In this document: one piece after another, positions 26,840 to 34,670 of the stretch
How positions within the stretch are numbered: position 1 is the stretch's first letter
Layout of the letters: each line of letters starts with the position of its first letter
From: Saprospiraceae bacterium
Lineage (GTDB): Bacteria > Bacteroidota > Bacteroidia > Chitinophagales > Saprospiraceae
Length of the DNA stretch: 64,000 bases
Direction of reading: 5' to 3'
Assembly (NCBI GenBank): GCA_016714895.1
Contig: JADKBV010000001.1
Location: forward strand, 434,001 to 498,000
Notes under the pieces: model-generated
Seen by the model: only the letters and a program-made list of their open reading frames with translations
The model's database searches: none
What the model was told of the DNA's origin: nothing
Made by a program: the position numbers and the translations under genes

Positions 26840-27970
26840 GTGCCACAAAAATTTAAAAATATTTATGTTGCTGCAACGAGCCAACATGTAGGTAAGACAA
26901 CGTCCACGTTAGGATTGGTATCATCTTTTATGAACAGAGGTTATTCTGTAGGTTATTGTAAACCTGTGGGTCAAAAATTTCTTGATGTTCAGAATCTTAG
27001 AGTTGACAAGGACACCGTGCTGTTTGCCGATCTGATCAATTTTGACATCGTACCTGAATTACATAGTCCTGTGTTGCTTGGACCCGGCGCAACAGAATTA
27101 TTTCTGGACAATCCGGATAATTTTCATCTGGATGAGATGGTAATGGCTGCTGCTTCAGCTCTTGAAAGAAAAAACGAAATCAATATATTTGAAGGTACCG
27201 GACATCCCGGTGTCGGAAGTGTTGCCAATTTGTCCAACGCACGGGTCGCCAAACTCTTAAATGCCGGTGTTGTGATGGTAGTCGAAGGTGGAGTGGGAAG
27301 CACCATTGACATGCTGAACATGACCACCTCATTGTTTCGTGAAGAAAATGTTCCAATCATTGGTGTAATTATTAACAAGGTTATCCCCGAAAAAAAAGAA
27401 AAAGTCCGTCATTATGTTGGCAAATGGCTTGAAAAACAAAACCTTAAACTTTTGGGTATTCTTCCTTACGAAAACACCTTAGCTTTTCCGGTCATTAAGA
27501 CCGTGGCTGAGGCAATTTCAGGTGTGGTTACATACAATGCCGATTATGTAACCAATAAGGTGGAGAGTATTCTGGCCGGTTCTTTGATTGACCTGAAAGA
27601 GTTAAAAAGTTCGCAGGATTTACTTCTTGTAGTAGCTACCCGCTCCATCAATGAGGCTATCAAAAAGATAGAATCAATGGCAAGACAACATGGTATAAAA
27701 AACTGTCCCTTGAGCGGAATTGTGGCTACAGGAGAAGGCAAAATTGAAAAACATACCCTTGAATACATTGAAAAACACAATATTCCATTGATTCGGTCTG
27801 ATCTGGACACGTATGGAGCTGTTTTAAAAATCAGTAAAATAGAAGTAAAAATTAATACTAATACTCCCTGGAAAGTCCAGATGGCCATAGATCTGATTCA
27901 GAATAATGTTGATTTGGAAGCTATTCTGGAATATTCAAGACTGGATAAAACAAATCCTCAGGATAAATAA
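26840..27970 (+). CDS. BioD-like P-loop NTPase with a DRTGG-type domain
   Basis: A 376-aa cytoplasmic protein. The N-terminal half is a dethiobiotin-synthase-like fold with Walker A ATSQHVGKTTSTLG (about 12-25) and the nucleotide-adjacent FEGTGHPGVGS. The C-terminal half (about 225-360) resembles a DRTGG domain. This pair matches the N-terminal regulatory part of long phosphotransacetylases, but the transacetylase domain is absent. It is thus not a biotin enzyme; a regulatory role is likely but unproven. The start is GTG at 26840, supported by the close -7 element; no ATG gives a complete P-loop N-terminus. Confidence 0.75.
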   Translation: MPQKFKNIYVAATSQHVGKTTSTLGLVSSFMNRGYSVGYCKPVGQKFLDVQNLRVDKDTVLFADLINFDIVPELHSPVLLGPGATELFLDNPDNFHLDEMVMAAASALERKNEINIFEGTGHPGVGSVANLSNARVAKLLNAGVVMVVEGGVGSTIDMLNMTTSLFREENVPIIGVIINKVIPEKKEKVRHYVGKWLEKQNLKLLGILPYENTLAFPVIKTVAEAISGVVTYNADYVTNKVESILAGSLIDLKELKSSQDLLLVVATRSINEAIKKIESMARQHGIKNCPLSGIVATGEGKIEKHTLEYIEKHNIPLIRSDLDTYGAVLKISKIEVKINTNTPWKVQMAIDLIQNNVDLEAILEYSRLDKTNPQDK

Positions 27971-28330
27971 ATAACTATTGCAGGGCAAGACTTATGTGTT
28001 CCCTCAAACTGCGATATATACATTACCAAACTACATAACATTGGAAAGTTCTGAAGGCAAAACATTTTAGTTTAATTCAATTAGGATCCAAACTTTTTGA
28101 AACATGAACAAAATCTTTGTTTTCTTAAAAGTCGCCCATAATTTTGAAAATGAACTAAAAGGACTTTGACAGAGCTAAAACATTCTGGAAATGGGTTATA
28201 AACTTTTTTTATTCACTCAATCTATCATCGGGATGACTATTTTTAAAAAAACAAAATGGCGAATAGAAGCATTCTTCATGAAATATTTTTTTTGACTGAA
28301 AACTTTTTAATCTGGTCTTTGTTATTTTTT
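27971..28330. other. Intergenic region before the TPP riboswitch
   Basis: 360 bases without a supportable gene. A TTTG at 28291-28294 followed 19 bases later by a weak -7 (GGTCTTTG, 28314-28321) could be the promoter of the riboswitch transcript. The 68-codon frame at 28256-28462 runs through the riboswitch and is not counted as a gene. Confidence 0.5.
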
Positions 28331-28411
28331 TTTTGGGGTGCTTGCCGAATTGAAAGGCAGGCTGAGATTATACCCATTGAACCTGTCCGGGTAATGCCGG
28401 AAAGGGAATAT
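28331..28411 (+). ncRNA. TPP (THI-box) riboswitch controlling the downstream TonB receptor
   Basis: The conserved THI-box blocks are all visible in order: GGGGTGC, CTGAGATTATACCC, TGAACCTG and CGGGTAATGCCGGAAAGGGAA. The aptamer begins at about 28331. Downstream, AAGCACCCC (28477-28485) is the exact complement of GGGGTGCTT (28335-28343) in the aptamer, so it could form an alternative pairing that excludes the ligand-bound fold. A second pair CTATCCTT/AAGGATAG (28428-28435 and 28464-28471) gives a hairpin between. The receptor ATG is at 28509. Confidence 0.93.
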
Positions 28412-28508
28412 GATTTGTCTGACTACCCTATCCTTTTTTTATTTTGTATTTTTCATAAATAATAAGGATAGTTGTTAAGCACCCCGCTTTATCATCAAAA
28501 TCAGACAC

Positions 28509-30968
28509 ATGAAATCATTTTTAGCCATCTTTTTTTTCAGTTTTTCAGTCATGGTCCATGGACAATATACCATAGAAGGAATAATTACAAATGATCAGGG
28601 AGAAAAACTCGACTTTGCTGTTATTTATCTCGAAAACACAGGTTACGCAGGCGTCACCGATCCTTCAGGATATTATAAAATAGAAAATGTAACACCCGGA
28701 GACTATTCAATCAAAATCAGTCACACATCTTACAAGACGGTCATTGCATCATTGACCATAAACCAAAATATGCACTATGATGCAGTAATGAGTGAATTTT
28801 CTTATCCTTTGGAAAATATTGAAATCATAGCCAATAAATTACAAAAGTCCGATCCTTTCAGATTTTCCGATGTTACAGAAACCTATTTGGAAAAATATAA
28901 TCTTGGTTTAGACATACCGGCAATGCTTCAATTTCAAACTTCTGTTCTGACAACTTCGGATGCCGGCACTGGTATCGGGTATTCCGGTTTGAGTATCAGA
29001 GGAAGTGATCAAACCAGAATCAATGTTACCATAAACGGCGTTCCGGTAAATGACGCTGAGTCCCAAAATGTTTTTTGGGTAAACATGCCGGACCTTTCCG
29101 GGTCAACACAATCTGTACAAATTCAAAGAGGAGCCGGTGCTTCAACCAATGGACCGGGGGCCTTTGGCGGAACATTAAGTTTTAATACAAGAGACTTAGT
29201 CCAAAATCCGTATATTCAGATAGCAGGAAGTGGCGGGTCTTTCGGCACCTTAAAAGGTAGTGTAGGACTCGGAACAGGTCTGATGAATGGAAAATATTTT
29301 ATGGAAGGCAGATACAGTTATATTAAATCTGATGGATTTATTGACAGAGCTTCAGCAAACCTGAATGGAATATTTTTTTCTGCCGGCCGGATAACTGAAA
29401 AATCTTCTCTCCGCTTTCAGGTTGTTTCCGGAAGAGAAGTCACTTATCAGGCTTGGAATGGTGTTCCGGAAGCCAAGTTTTCCGGTGATGAACAAAGTTT
29501 AACAGAACATTACAACAGAAATATCGGGAGTATTTACAAAAACAGTGCTGACTCCGTAAATCTTTTTGATTCAAATCCCAAAACTTACAATTATTACCTC
29601 TATCAAAATCAGGTCGACAATTACCGACAGACCCAATCTCAGATTTCATACAACCGACAATTGACTAAAAAAACAAGTTTACAAACAACAGCTTTTTATA
29701 CTTTTGGCAAGGGATATTTCGAACAATTCCGCTTTGATGACGAATTGGCTGATTATGGCTTTGAAGAAATATTTGACAAAGAAGGTAATCTGATTACATC
29801 ATCAGACCTCGTCAGGAGACGGTGGCTGCAAAACCATTTTTACGGGGTTACTTCCAATATCAAAGGTGAAATAAACCGTAATATAGAATGGCAAAGCGGA
29901 GCCTTCTTCAGCCACTATGACGGCGACCATTTTGGTGAAATTATTCAGACAGCATTCGAATCGGCAACATCAGTTTTTAATCATTATTATGACAATACGG
30001 GACAAAAAACCGATATTTCTGCTTACGCCAAGATTTCCGGAAAAATATATAAAAAACTCCATTTTTATAACGACTTGCAGCTTCGGAATGTACATTACAA
30101 AATCAATGGACTATTAGAAGATCTGATTGTTTCAAATGTTAATGAATCTTATCTTTTTTTCAACCCAAAAGCCGGAATAACCTACAATCTGAATAAAAAA
30201 AGTGACCTGTTATTTTCTTTTGCAATAGCCAACAGAGAGCCGGCACGATCTGATTTTGTAGACCATATCATTACAGAAGTACAACCCAAGCCTGAAAAAA
30301 TGTTTAACTATGAAATGGCTTATCGTTTTGACAGTCAAAACTTTTCATTAAGAACAGGTTTATATTTTATGGATTATACCAATCAACTTGTACTAAATGG
30401 AAATCTCAATGATGTTGGTGCGGCACTCCGCATCAATGTTCCGGAAAGTTATCGTTTTGGTTGGGAGTCAGAATTGATGTATACATTTTTGAAACGATGG
30501 ACTGTTCAATGGAATACAACGCTGAGCAGAAACCGAATCCGCAATTTTTCTGAAGTTCTTTATGATTATACAAACGGGTTTGAAGTAGTCAAAACAGAAC
30601 TTGGAGAAACACCGATAGCATATTCGCCTGATCTCATCAGTTCTCTACAGCTGGTGTACAATCCTTTTAAAACCTTTGAAATAGAATGGTCGGGCAGATA
30701 TGTCGGAAATCAGTTCCTGGATAATACCGGAAATAAAAACAGGATGTTGCCTTCATTCCATGTTCACAATCTCAGATTATCTTATGAATGGTTTCCAACA
30801 TTTGCCAAATCAATAAATTTTAATCTTATGGTTCAAAATGTACTAAATCGACGTTATGCCAGCAACGGGTATACATACAGCTATATTTTTGAAAACACTG
30901 TTACTGAAAATTTTGTGTTTCCGCAAGCAGGAATTCATTTTTTTGCCGGATTTGATGTTCGTTTCTGA
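28509..30968 (+). CDS. TonB-dependent receptor under TPP riboswitch control, probable thiamine uptake
   Basis: An 819-aa outer-membrane receptor: signal peptide 1-18 (MVHGQ), a carboxypeptidase-regulatory-like domain (about 21-100, EGIITNDQGEKLDFAVIYLE), a plug (about 115-230, with GYSGLSIRGSDQTRINVTINGVPVND and VQIQRGAGASTNGPGAFGGTLSF) and a barrel ending in F (FFAGFDVRF). The TPP riboswitch right upstream is the main evidence for substrate: receptors with this control are known in Bacteroidota and proposed to import thiamine or its precursors. There is no inner-membrane thiamine transporter beside it in the window. The start is the only ATG after the riboswitch that gives a full signal peptide. 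Confidence 0.9.
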   Translation: MKSFLAIFFFSFSVMVHGQYTIEGIITNDQGEKLDFAVIYLENTGYAGVTDPSGYYKIENVTPGDYSIKISHTSYKTVIASLTINQNMHYDAVMSEFSYPLENIEIIANKLQKSDPFRFSDVTETYLEKYNLGLDIPAMLQFQTSVLTTSDAGTGIGYSGLSIRGSDQTRINVTINGVPVNDAESQNVFWVNMPDLSGSTQSVQIQRGAGASTNGPGAFGGTLSFNTRDLVQNPYIQIAGSGGSFGTLKGSVGLGTGLMNGKYFMEGRYSYIKSDGFIDRASANLNGIFFSAGRITEKSSLRFQVVSGREVTYQAWNGVPEAKFSGDEQSLTEHYNRNIGSIYKNSADSVNLFDSNPKTYNYYLYQNQVDNYRQTQSQISYNRQLTKKTSLQTTAFYTFGKGYFEQFRFDDELADYGFEEIFDKEGNLITSSDLVRRRWLQNHFYGVTSNIKGEINRNIEWQSGAFFSHYDGDHFGEIIQTAFESATSVFNHYYDNTGQKTDISAYAKISGKIYKKLHFYNDLQLRNVHYKINGLLEDLIVSNVNESYLFFNPKAGITYNLNKKSDLLFSFAIANREPARSDFVDHIITEVQPKPEKMFNYEMAYRFDSQNFSLRTGLYFMDYTNQLVLNGNLNDVGAALRINVPESYRFGWESELMYTFLKRWTVQWNTTLSRNRIRNFSEVLYDYTNGFEVVKTELGETPIAYSPDLISSLQLVYNPFKTFEIEWSGRYVGNQFLDNTGNKNRMLPSFHVHNLRLSYEWFPTFAKSINFNLMVQNVLNRRYASNGYTYSYIFENTVTENFVFPQAGIHFFAGFDVRF

Positions 30969-31023
30969 TAAAAACAGAACCATATGCAAGCGGAATGTGT
31001 TACTTTACAAAATCGGTAATTAT

Positions 31024-31487
31024 ATGAGTCACCTGGATCATTTGTTGAAACACCATTTTCAAAACAGGAAAGTTTTTCGCAGTTTTTTGAGTGCTGTTAC
31101 CCTGAAAATGTCAATAAAATTCCTGATGGATTTAACAATAATATCATTTGGAATTGTGCACATGTCATAACGGTGCAACAGTTTTTTATATATACCTGGT
31201 GTGGTAAAACAATGGTAGCCGATCAGGATATCTTTGCAGAATTTTCGATAGGTACAAAACCTGTAAAATATTATGATGAAAATTTTATCCTGTTTATCAA
31301 AGATGAATTGTTGCGAACTTCCTTAAGAATGGAAGAAGACTTACGAAAAGAAGATTTTGTCCCGAAAAAACCTTTTGTCACCAGCATTAAAACTGAGCTG
31401 ACAAATGTTGAGGAGCTGTTATCCTTTATTAATTTTCATGAAGGAATCCATATCGGGGCTGCCATAAGTTTAATGAAATTTGTGTAA
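31024..31487 (+). pseudogene. DinB-family protein gene with a one-base frameshift
   Basis: Two frames together give one DinB-like protein of about 154 aa. Frame one from the ATG at 31024 reads MSHLDHLLKHHFQNRKVFRSF; frame three then continues FECCYPENVNKIPDGFNNN and IIWNCAHVITVQQFFIYT up to FHEGIHIGAAISLMKFV at the C-terminus. The two join if one T is added to the six-T run at 31083-31088. The PxGxNNNIxWNxxHxxxVQQ core and the final HEGIHxG histidine are typical of the DinB/YfiT-like metal-binding four-helix fold. As written, only a GTG at 31173 would start the second part. It may be a real pseudogene or a sequencing error in a homopolymer. The next gene starts five bases later. Confidence 0.75.
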
Positions 31488-31491
31488 CATC

Positions 31492-32352
31492 ATGGCAGAG
31501 GATATTGTGAAAATCATTGAATGTCCGCGTGATGCCATGCAGGGTCTTCATGATTTTGTGCCCACACCCTTAAAAGTTAAATACATCAACCAACTGTTGA
31601 AAGTCGGGTTTGACACCATTGATTTCGGTAGTTTTGTTTCACCTAAAGCCATTCCGCAGATGCGGGATACGGCTGAGGTTCTCGATGCTTTGGACATGGG
31701 GCAGACAGACTCAAAATTATTGGCTATTATTGCCAATGAAAGAGGCGCAAAAGATGCTGTTTTATTTGAAAAAATCACCTATTTGGGTTATCCTTTCTCC
31801 ATTTCCGAAACCTTCCAGTTGCGCAACACCAACGCTACCATAGAAGAATCACTCGAAAGGGTTTCAGAGATACAAAATTTGTGTCTAGCCAACAACAAAA
31901 AGCTGGTGGTGTACATCAGTATGGGATTTGGAAATCCTTATGGCGATCAGTGGAGTGTTGAAATCTGTCAGAAATGGGTGGACAGACTTGCGGCTATGGA
32001 CATCAAAATTCTTGCTTTGTCAGATACCATCGGGGTTGCTACGCCTGATAGCATATCCTATTTATTTAAACATTTGATTCCGCCCTACCCTGACGTGGAG
32101 TTTGGCGCTCATTTGCACACTCAAAAACACAATTGGGAAGAAAAAATCCATGCAGCCTTCCAGAGCGGATGCAGAAGATTTGATGGTGCATTAAAAGGTT
32201 ATGGCGGCTGTCCTATGGCCAAAGATGAACTGACAGGCAATATGCCGACTGAAAATATTGTCGAATACTTTTACAGACATGGCATTCGGACAGACTTGAA
32301 CATACAGGAACTTCGGGACGCTGAAAAAATAACCGGAGAAATATTTTTATAG
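31492..32352 (+). CDS. Hydroxymethylglutaryl-CoA lyase-like enzyme
   Basis: A 286-aa TIM-barrel enzyme of the HMG-CoA lyase/DRE-TIM family. The N-terminal ECPRDAMQG (R13, D14) matches the catalytic RDG.Q motif with G changed to A and L to M; GFGNPYGD, LSDTIGVATP, GAHLHT (metal histidines) and GYGGCPMAKDELTGNMPTE (catalytic Cys loop) follow in the usual order. HMG-CoA lyase splits HMG-CoA to acetyl-CoA and acetoacetate in leucine breakdown. The start is ATG at 31492 rather than the TTG at 31480. It is convergent with tilS, seven bases apart. Confidence 0.88.
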   Translation: MAEDIVKIIECPRDAMQGLHDFVPTPLKVKYINQLLKVGFDTIDFGSFVSPKAIPQMRDTAEVLDALDMGQTDSKLLAIIANERGAKDAVLFEKITYLGYPFSISETFQLRNTNATIEESLERVSEIQNLCLANNKKLVVYISMGFGNPYGDQWSVEICQKWVDRLAAMDIKILALSDTIGVATPDSISYLFKHLIPPYPDVEFGAHLHTQKHNWEEKIHAAFQSGCRRFDGALKGYGGCPMAKDELTGNMPTENIVEYFYRHGIRTDLNIQELRDAEKITGEIFL

Positions 32353-32358
32353 GATATT

Positions 32359-33687
32359 TTAAAATATTTTTTGTCCACCTTTCGTAATCATCAGAATAGG
32401 TTGGCCCGGGACGTTTGTACTGTTTTTATAATCTACAAATCCACCTTCCAATCCCAAAACCACTCCTGTGGCATCAATAAGTACCATTTTTGATTTTCTC
32501 AATTCAATGGGTATTTTTTGTTCTGATAATAACTTTTTTATGGATTTTGCCGAACCTTTCATATGCACAGGCCTGAAAACATCACTTGAAGTCCAGGGTC
32601 TTAATGTAAGTGGAAAGTTTAATTTTTCAGCGTGAATACTAAATGATTTATGATTGTCGGAAAAAGGTATGATCGACAACTCCCATTCAGTGTTTTCAAT
32701 ATTTATTTTCCCGAATGTGTAAAATTCGATGGTTTTTACTTGTTCTATTTCCTCCGTATTTTCGATTTTACGCAGAGTCCAAAAGTTCAATTGGGTTGTC
32801 AAAATGTGGGTTTCACTCAGAAAAATTTTTCCGGCATTTTGATTTTTGAGTATTTGTTCAACTTGTATTTCCTTATATCCGAATTCGACAAGAAACTGAT
32901 ATAAAAGCAATGTTGGATGACTGAAATTTTTGAATCCTTCACTGTTGATTTTTATAAAATCTTTTTCATAGGATATAAATTCTGAACAATACTTTTCAGT
33001 AAAAAGAGACAATAACTGCTCGCTTTTACGGATATTTGACAAAGTGTGATAAAACCCTTTTCTATGTTTTGGATCGATTTTGTCAAATGCTGGTAAAATC
33101 TGATTTCTGATAAAATTCCGGGAGTATTTATCTGTTGCATTTGATGAATCTTCTCTATAAGATATTTGTTTTGAGGTTACATATTCTTCCAGTTCTTTTC
33201 GTGTAAGAATATTTAAAGGCCGAATCAAATGATTTTCTTTTGCAGAAATACCCGTCAAACCCTTGATTCCTGTACCTCTCATAAAAAATAACAAAAAAGT
33301 TTCAAGACTGTCGTCCAAATGATGAGCTGTTGCAATAAAATCCGCATTGATTTCGATTTTCCATTCATTCAGTTTTTTATAACGAAAACTGCGTGCACGT
33401 TCCTGAAGATTACCTTTGTTCCAAAATGATTCCGGAATTTTTTGGGTGAAAAATGGGATTTGATGTTGCTCACAATAATTTTTAACAAATAAATCATCAT
33501 CTTCAGATTCAACAGAACGCAATCCGTGATTTATATGCCCGACAGCTATTTTGCATCCTGATGACAAAAACAAATGAATCATGGCCATTGAGTCAAGACC
33601 GCCGGACACGGCAAGAAGAACAAAAGATTGCGGGCCAACACCACAAACTTCAGAGAGATATTTGACAAAACGATCTTCAGTTTTCAT
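32359..33687 (-). CDS. tilS: tRNA(Ile)-lysidine synthase
   Basis: A 442-aa ATP-dependent enzyme that converts C34 of tRNA-Ile(CAU) to lysidine, needed to read AUA. The PP-loop motif is AVSGGLDSMAM (26-36), followed by GHINHGLRSVESEDD and FIATAHHLDDSLETFLLFFMRGTG, both diagnostic. A C-terminal TilS domain is present (about 365-435, LTLRPWTSSDVFRPVHMKGSAKSIKKLL). The start is ATG at 33687. A promoter -7 element ends only four bases before this ATG, so the mRNA is predicted to be leaderless. Confidence 0.94.
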   Translation of the reverse strand: MKTEDRFVKYLSEVCGVGPQSFVLLAVSGGLDSMAMIHLFLSSGCKIAVGHINHGLRSVESEDDDLFVKNYCEQHQIPFFTQKIPESFWNKGNLQERARSFRYKKLNEWKIEINADFIATAHHLDDSLETFLLFFMRGTGIKGLTGISAKENHLIRPLNILTRKELEEYVTSKQISYREDSSNATDKYSRNFIRNQILPAFDKIDPKHRKGFYHTLSNIRKSEQLLSLFTEKYCSEFISYEKDFIKINSEGFKNFSHPTLLLYQFLVEFGYKEIQVEQILKNQNAGKIFLSETHILTTQLNFWTLRKIENTEEIEQVKTIEFYTFGKINIENTEWELSIIPFSDNHKSFSIHAEKLNFPLTLRPWTSSDVFRPVHMKGSAKSIKKLLSEQKIPIELRKSKMVLIDATGVVLGLEGGFVDYKNSTNVPGQPILMITKGGQKIF

Positions 33688-33691
33688 ATCA

Positions 33692-33720
33692 CAAAGATAA
33701 GAAAAAAGTACATGTTACAA
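33692..33720 (-). promoter_or_regulatory. Promoter of tilS
   Basis: On the minus strand TTG (33720-33718), an 18-base spacer, then TATCTTTG (33699-33692). The ATG at 33687 follows after TGAT, implying a leaderless transcript. Confidence 0.5.
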
Positions 33721-33784
33721 GTCGGAACAGACATAACAACTTCATATTAAGTAATGTAATATTTTCCAGTTTAAAAATATAATG

Positions 33785-33792
33785 TAATTTTG
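33785..33792 (+). promoter_or_regulatory. Putative -7 element of the lipoprotein gene at 33852
   Basis: TAATTTTG followed by C matches TAnnTTTG. The ATG lies 59 bases downstream. Confidence 0.4.
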
Positions 33793-33851
33793 CCGCCAAT
33801 TATTTTTACTCTGTTCTAAACATTTATAATACAAATAAAAAATATTATCAT

Positions 33852-34427
33852 ATGAAAGCAAATATTATCATTTTAATCATGTTGGTTTTTTGGAGCTGCA
33901 AAGATAATACAAGTAAAAAAACAGAAGTTGCTGAATCTGTCACTGAAGTTAAAACCATCAATCAAAGTGCCAATGTTGATGCTTTTTACCCCATGCTCAA
34001 CCAGATGGACCTCTCAACGATGGAAGTTGCCGCTTACAGAAAATCAGCGACAGATATTGTCCATCACAGAAATAAAGAAAACGGTAGAAAAGCTTCTCCT
34101 ATTCTCACGAAAGATTCATGGCAATACGAAGGAATATTTCGTGGAAGTAATTTTGTTAATGCAGATTCATTAAAACAAACCTGGATAACGTTCAAAGATG
34201 ACCTGACCTATGAGTACGGTAAGAACAAAGAAAAAAAAGGCGGAGGAATCTATGCCTATAATTTTGATACAGGATTGTTGCATATGGTTGATAATGATGG
34301 GAATATCAAACCGAATGAATACAATGTCAAAATCCACAATGACCTTATCATTCTGGAGGGACAAGCCACCTATAAAGACAACAATATTCAGGCAAAACTA
34401 GTCAGAAGCCCCCCGGTATTAAAATAA
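33852..34427 (+). CDS. Putative lipoprotein of unknown function
   Basis: A 191-aa protein with a short hydrophobic signal and FWSC (Cys16), a plausible but not ideal lipobox. A Ser/Thr/Lys-rich linker follows, then a globular region from about 95 with WQYEGIFRGSNFVNADSLKQ and LLHMVDNDGNIKPNEYNVKI, which could be a lipocalin-like beta fold; this is a guess from strand pattern. It is monocistronic, divergent from tilS. Confidence 0.7.
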   Translation: MKANIIILIMLVFWSCKDNTSKKTEVAESVTEVKTINQSANVDAFYPMLNQMDLSTMEVAAYRKSATDIVHHRNKENGRKASPILTKDSWQYEGIFRGSNFVNADSLKQTWITFKDDLTYEYGKNKEKKGGGIYAYNFDTGLLHMVDNDGNIKPNEYNVKIHNDLIILEGQATYKDNNIQAKLVRSPPVLK

Positions 34428-34605
34428 ATACAACTTATTTGAATATGATAAAATGTGCGTAGTTTAAAGCAGAACGCAATGTTAATTTAAGGTTATATTT
34501 TTATAAATATTAAATTTTAACAGCTCATAAACAACGTTTTATACAAAATAATAATTTGTATATAAATATTTTATTTGTTTTCTTTTTCCCACCGTTTTTT
34601 TTCAA

Positions 34606-34613
34606 TACCTTTG
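34606..34613 (+). promoter_or_regulatory. Putative -7 element of the 4355-aa protease gene
   Basis: TACCTTTG followed by CAC is a strong match to the -7 consensus. A leader of about 50 bases precedes the ATG at 34671. The nearest TTTG upstream (34574) is too far for an ideal -33 element. Confidence 0.5.
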
Positions 34614-34670
34614 CACGGTAAAAGTGTTTTCTGACATTTTTGCAAATCTTAGAACCTAACCCAACCTGAA

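Noticed and set aside
26600..26840. Divergent point between minus- and plus-strand gene blocks as a replication origin
   Set aside because: No DnaA boxes were seen there; it is an ordinary divergent promoter region.
28256..28462. A 68-codon frame with a hydrophobic start
   Set aside because: It runs through the TPP aptamer and its codons follow the riboswitch sequence, not a protein pattern.
32354..32367. Palindrome ATATTTTAAAATAT between the HMG-CoA lyase-like gene and tilS
   Set aside because: All A and T with a short stem; too weak to call a terminator.
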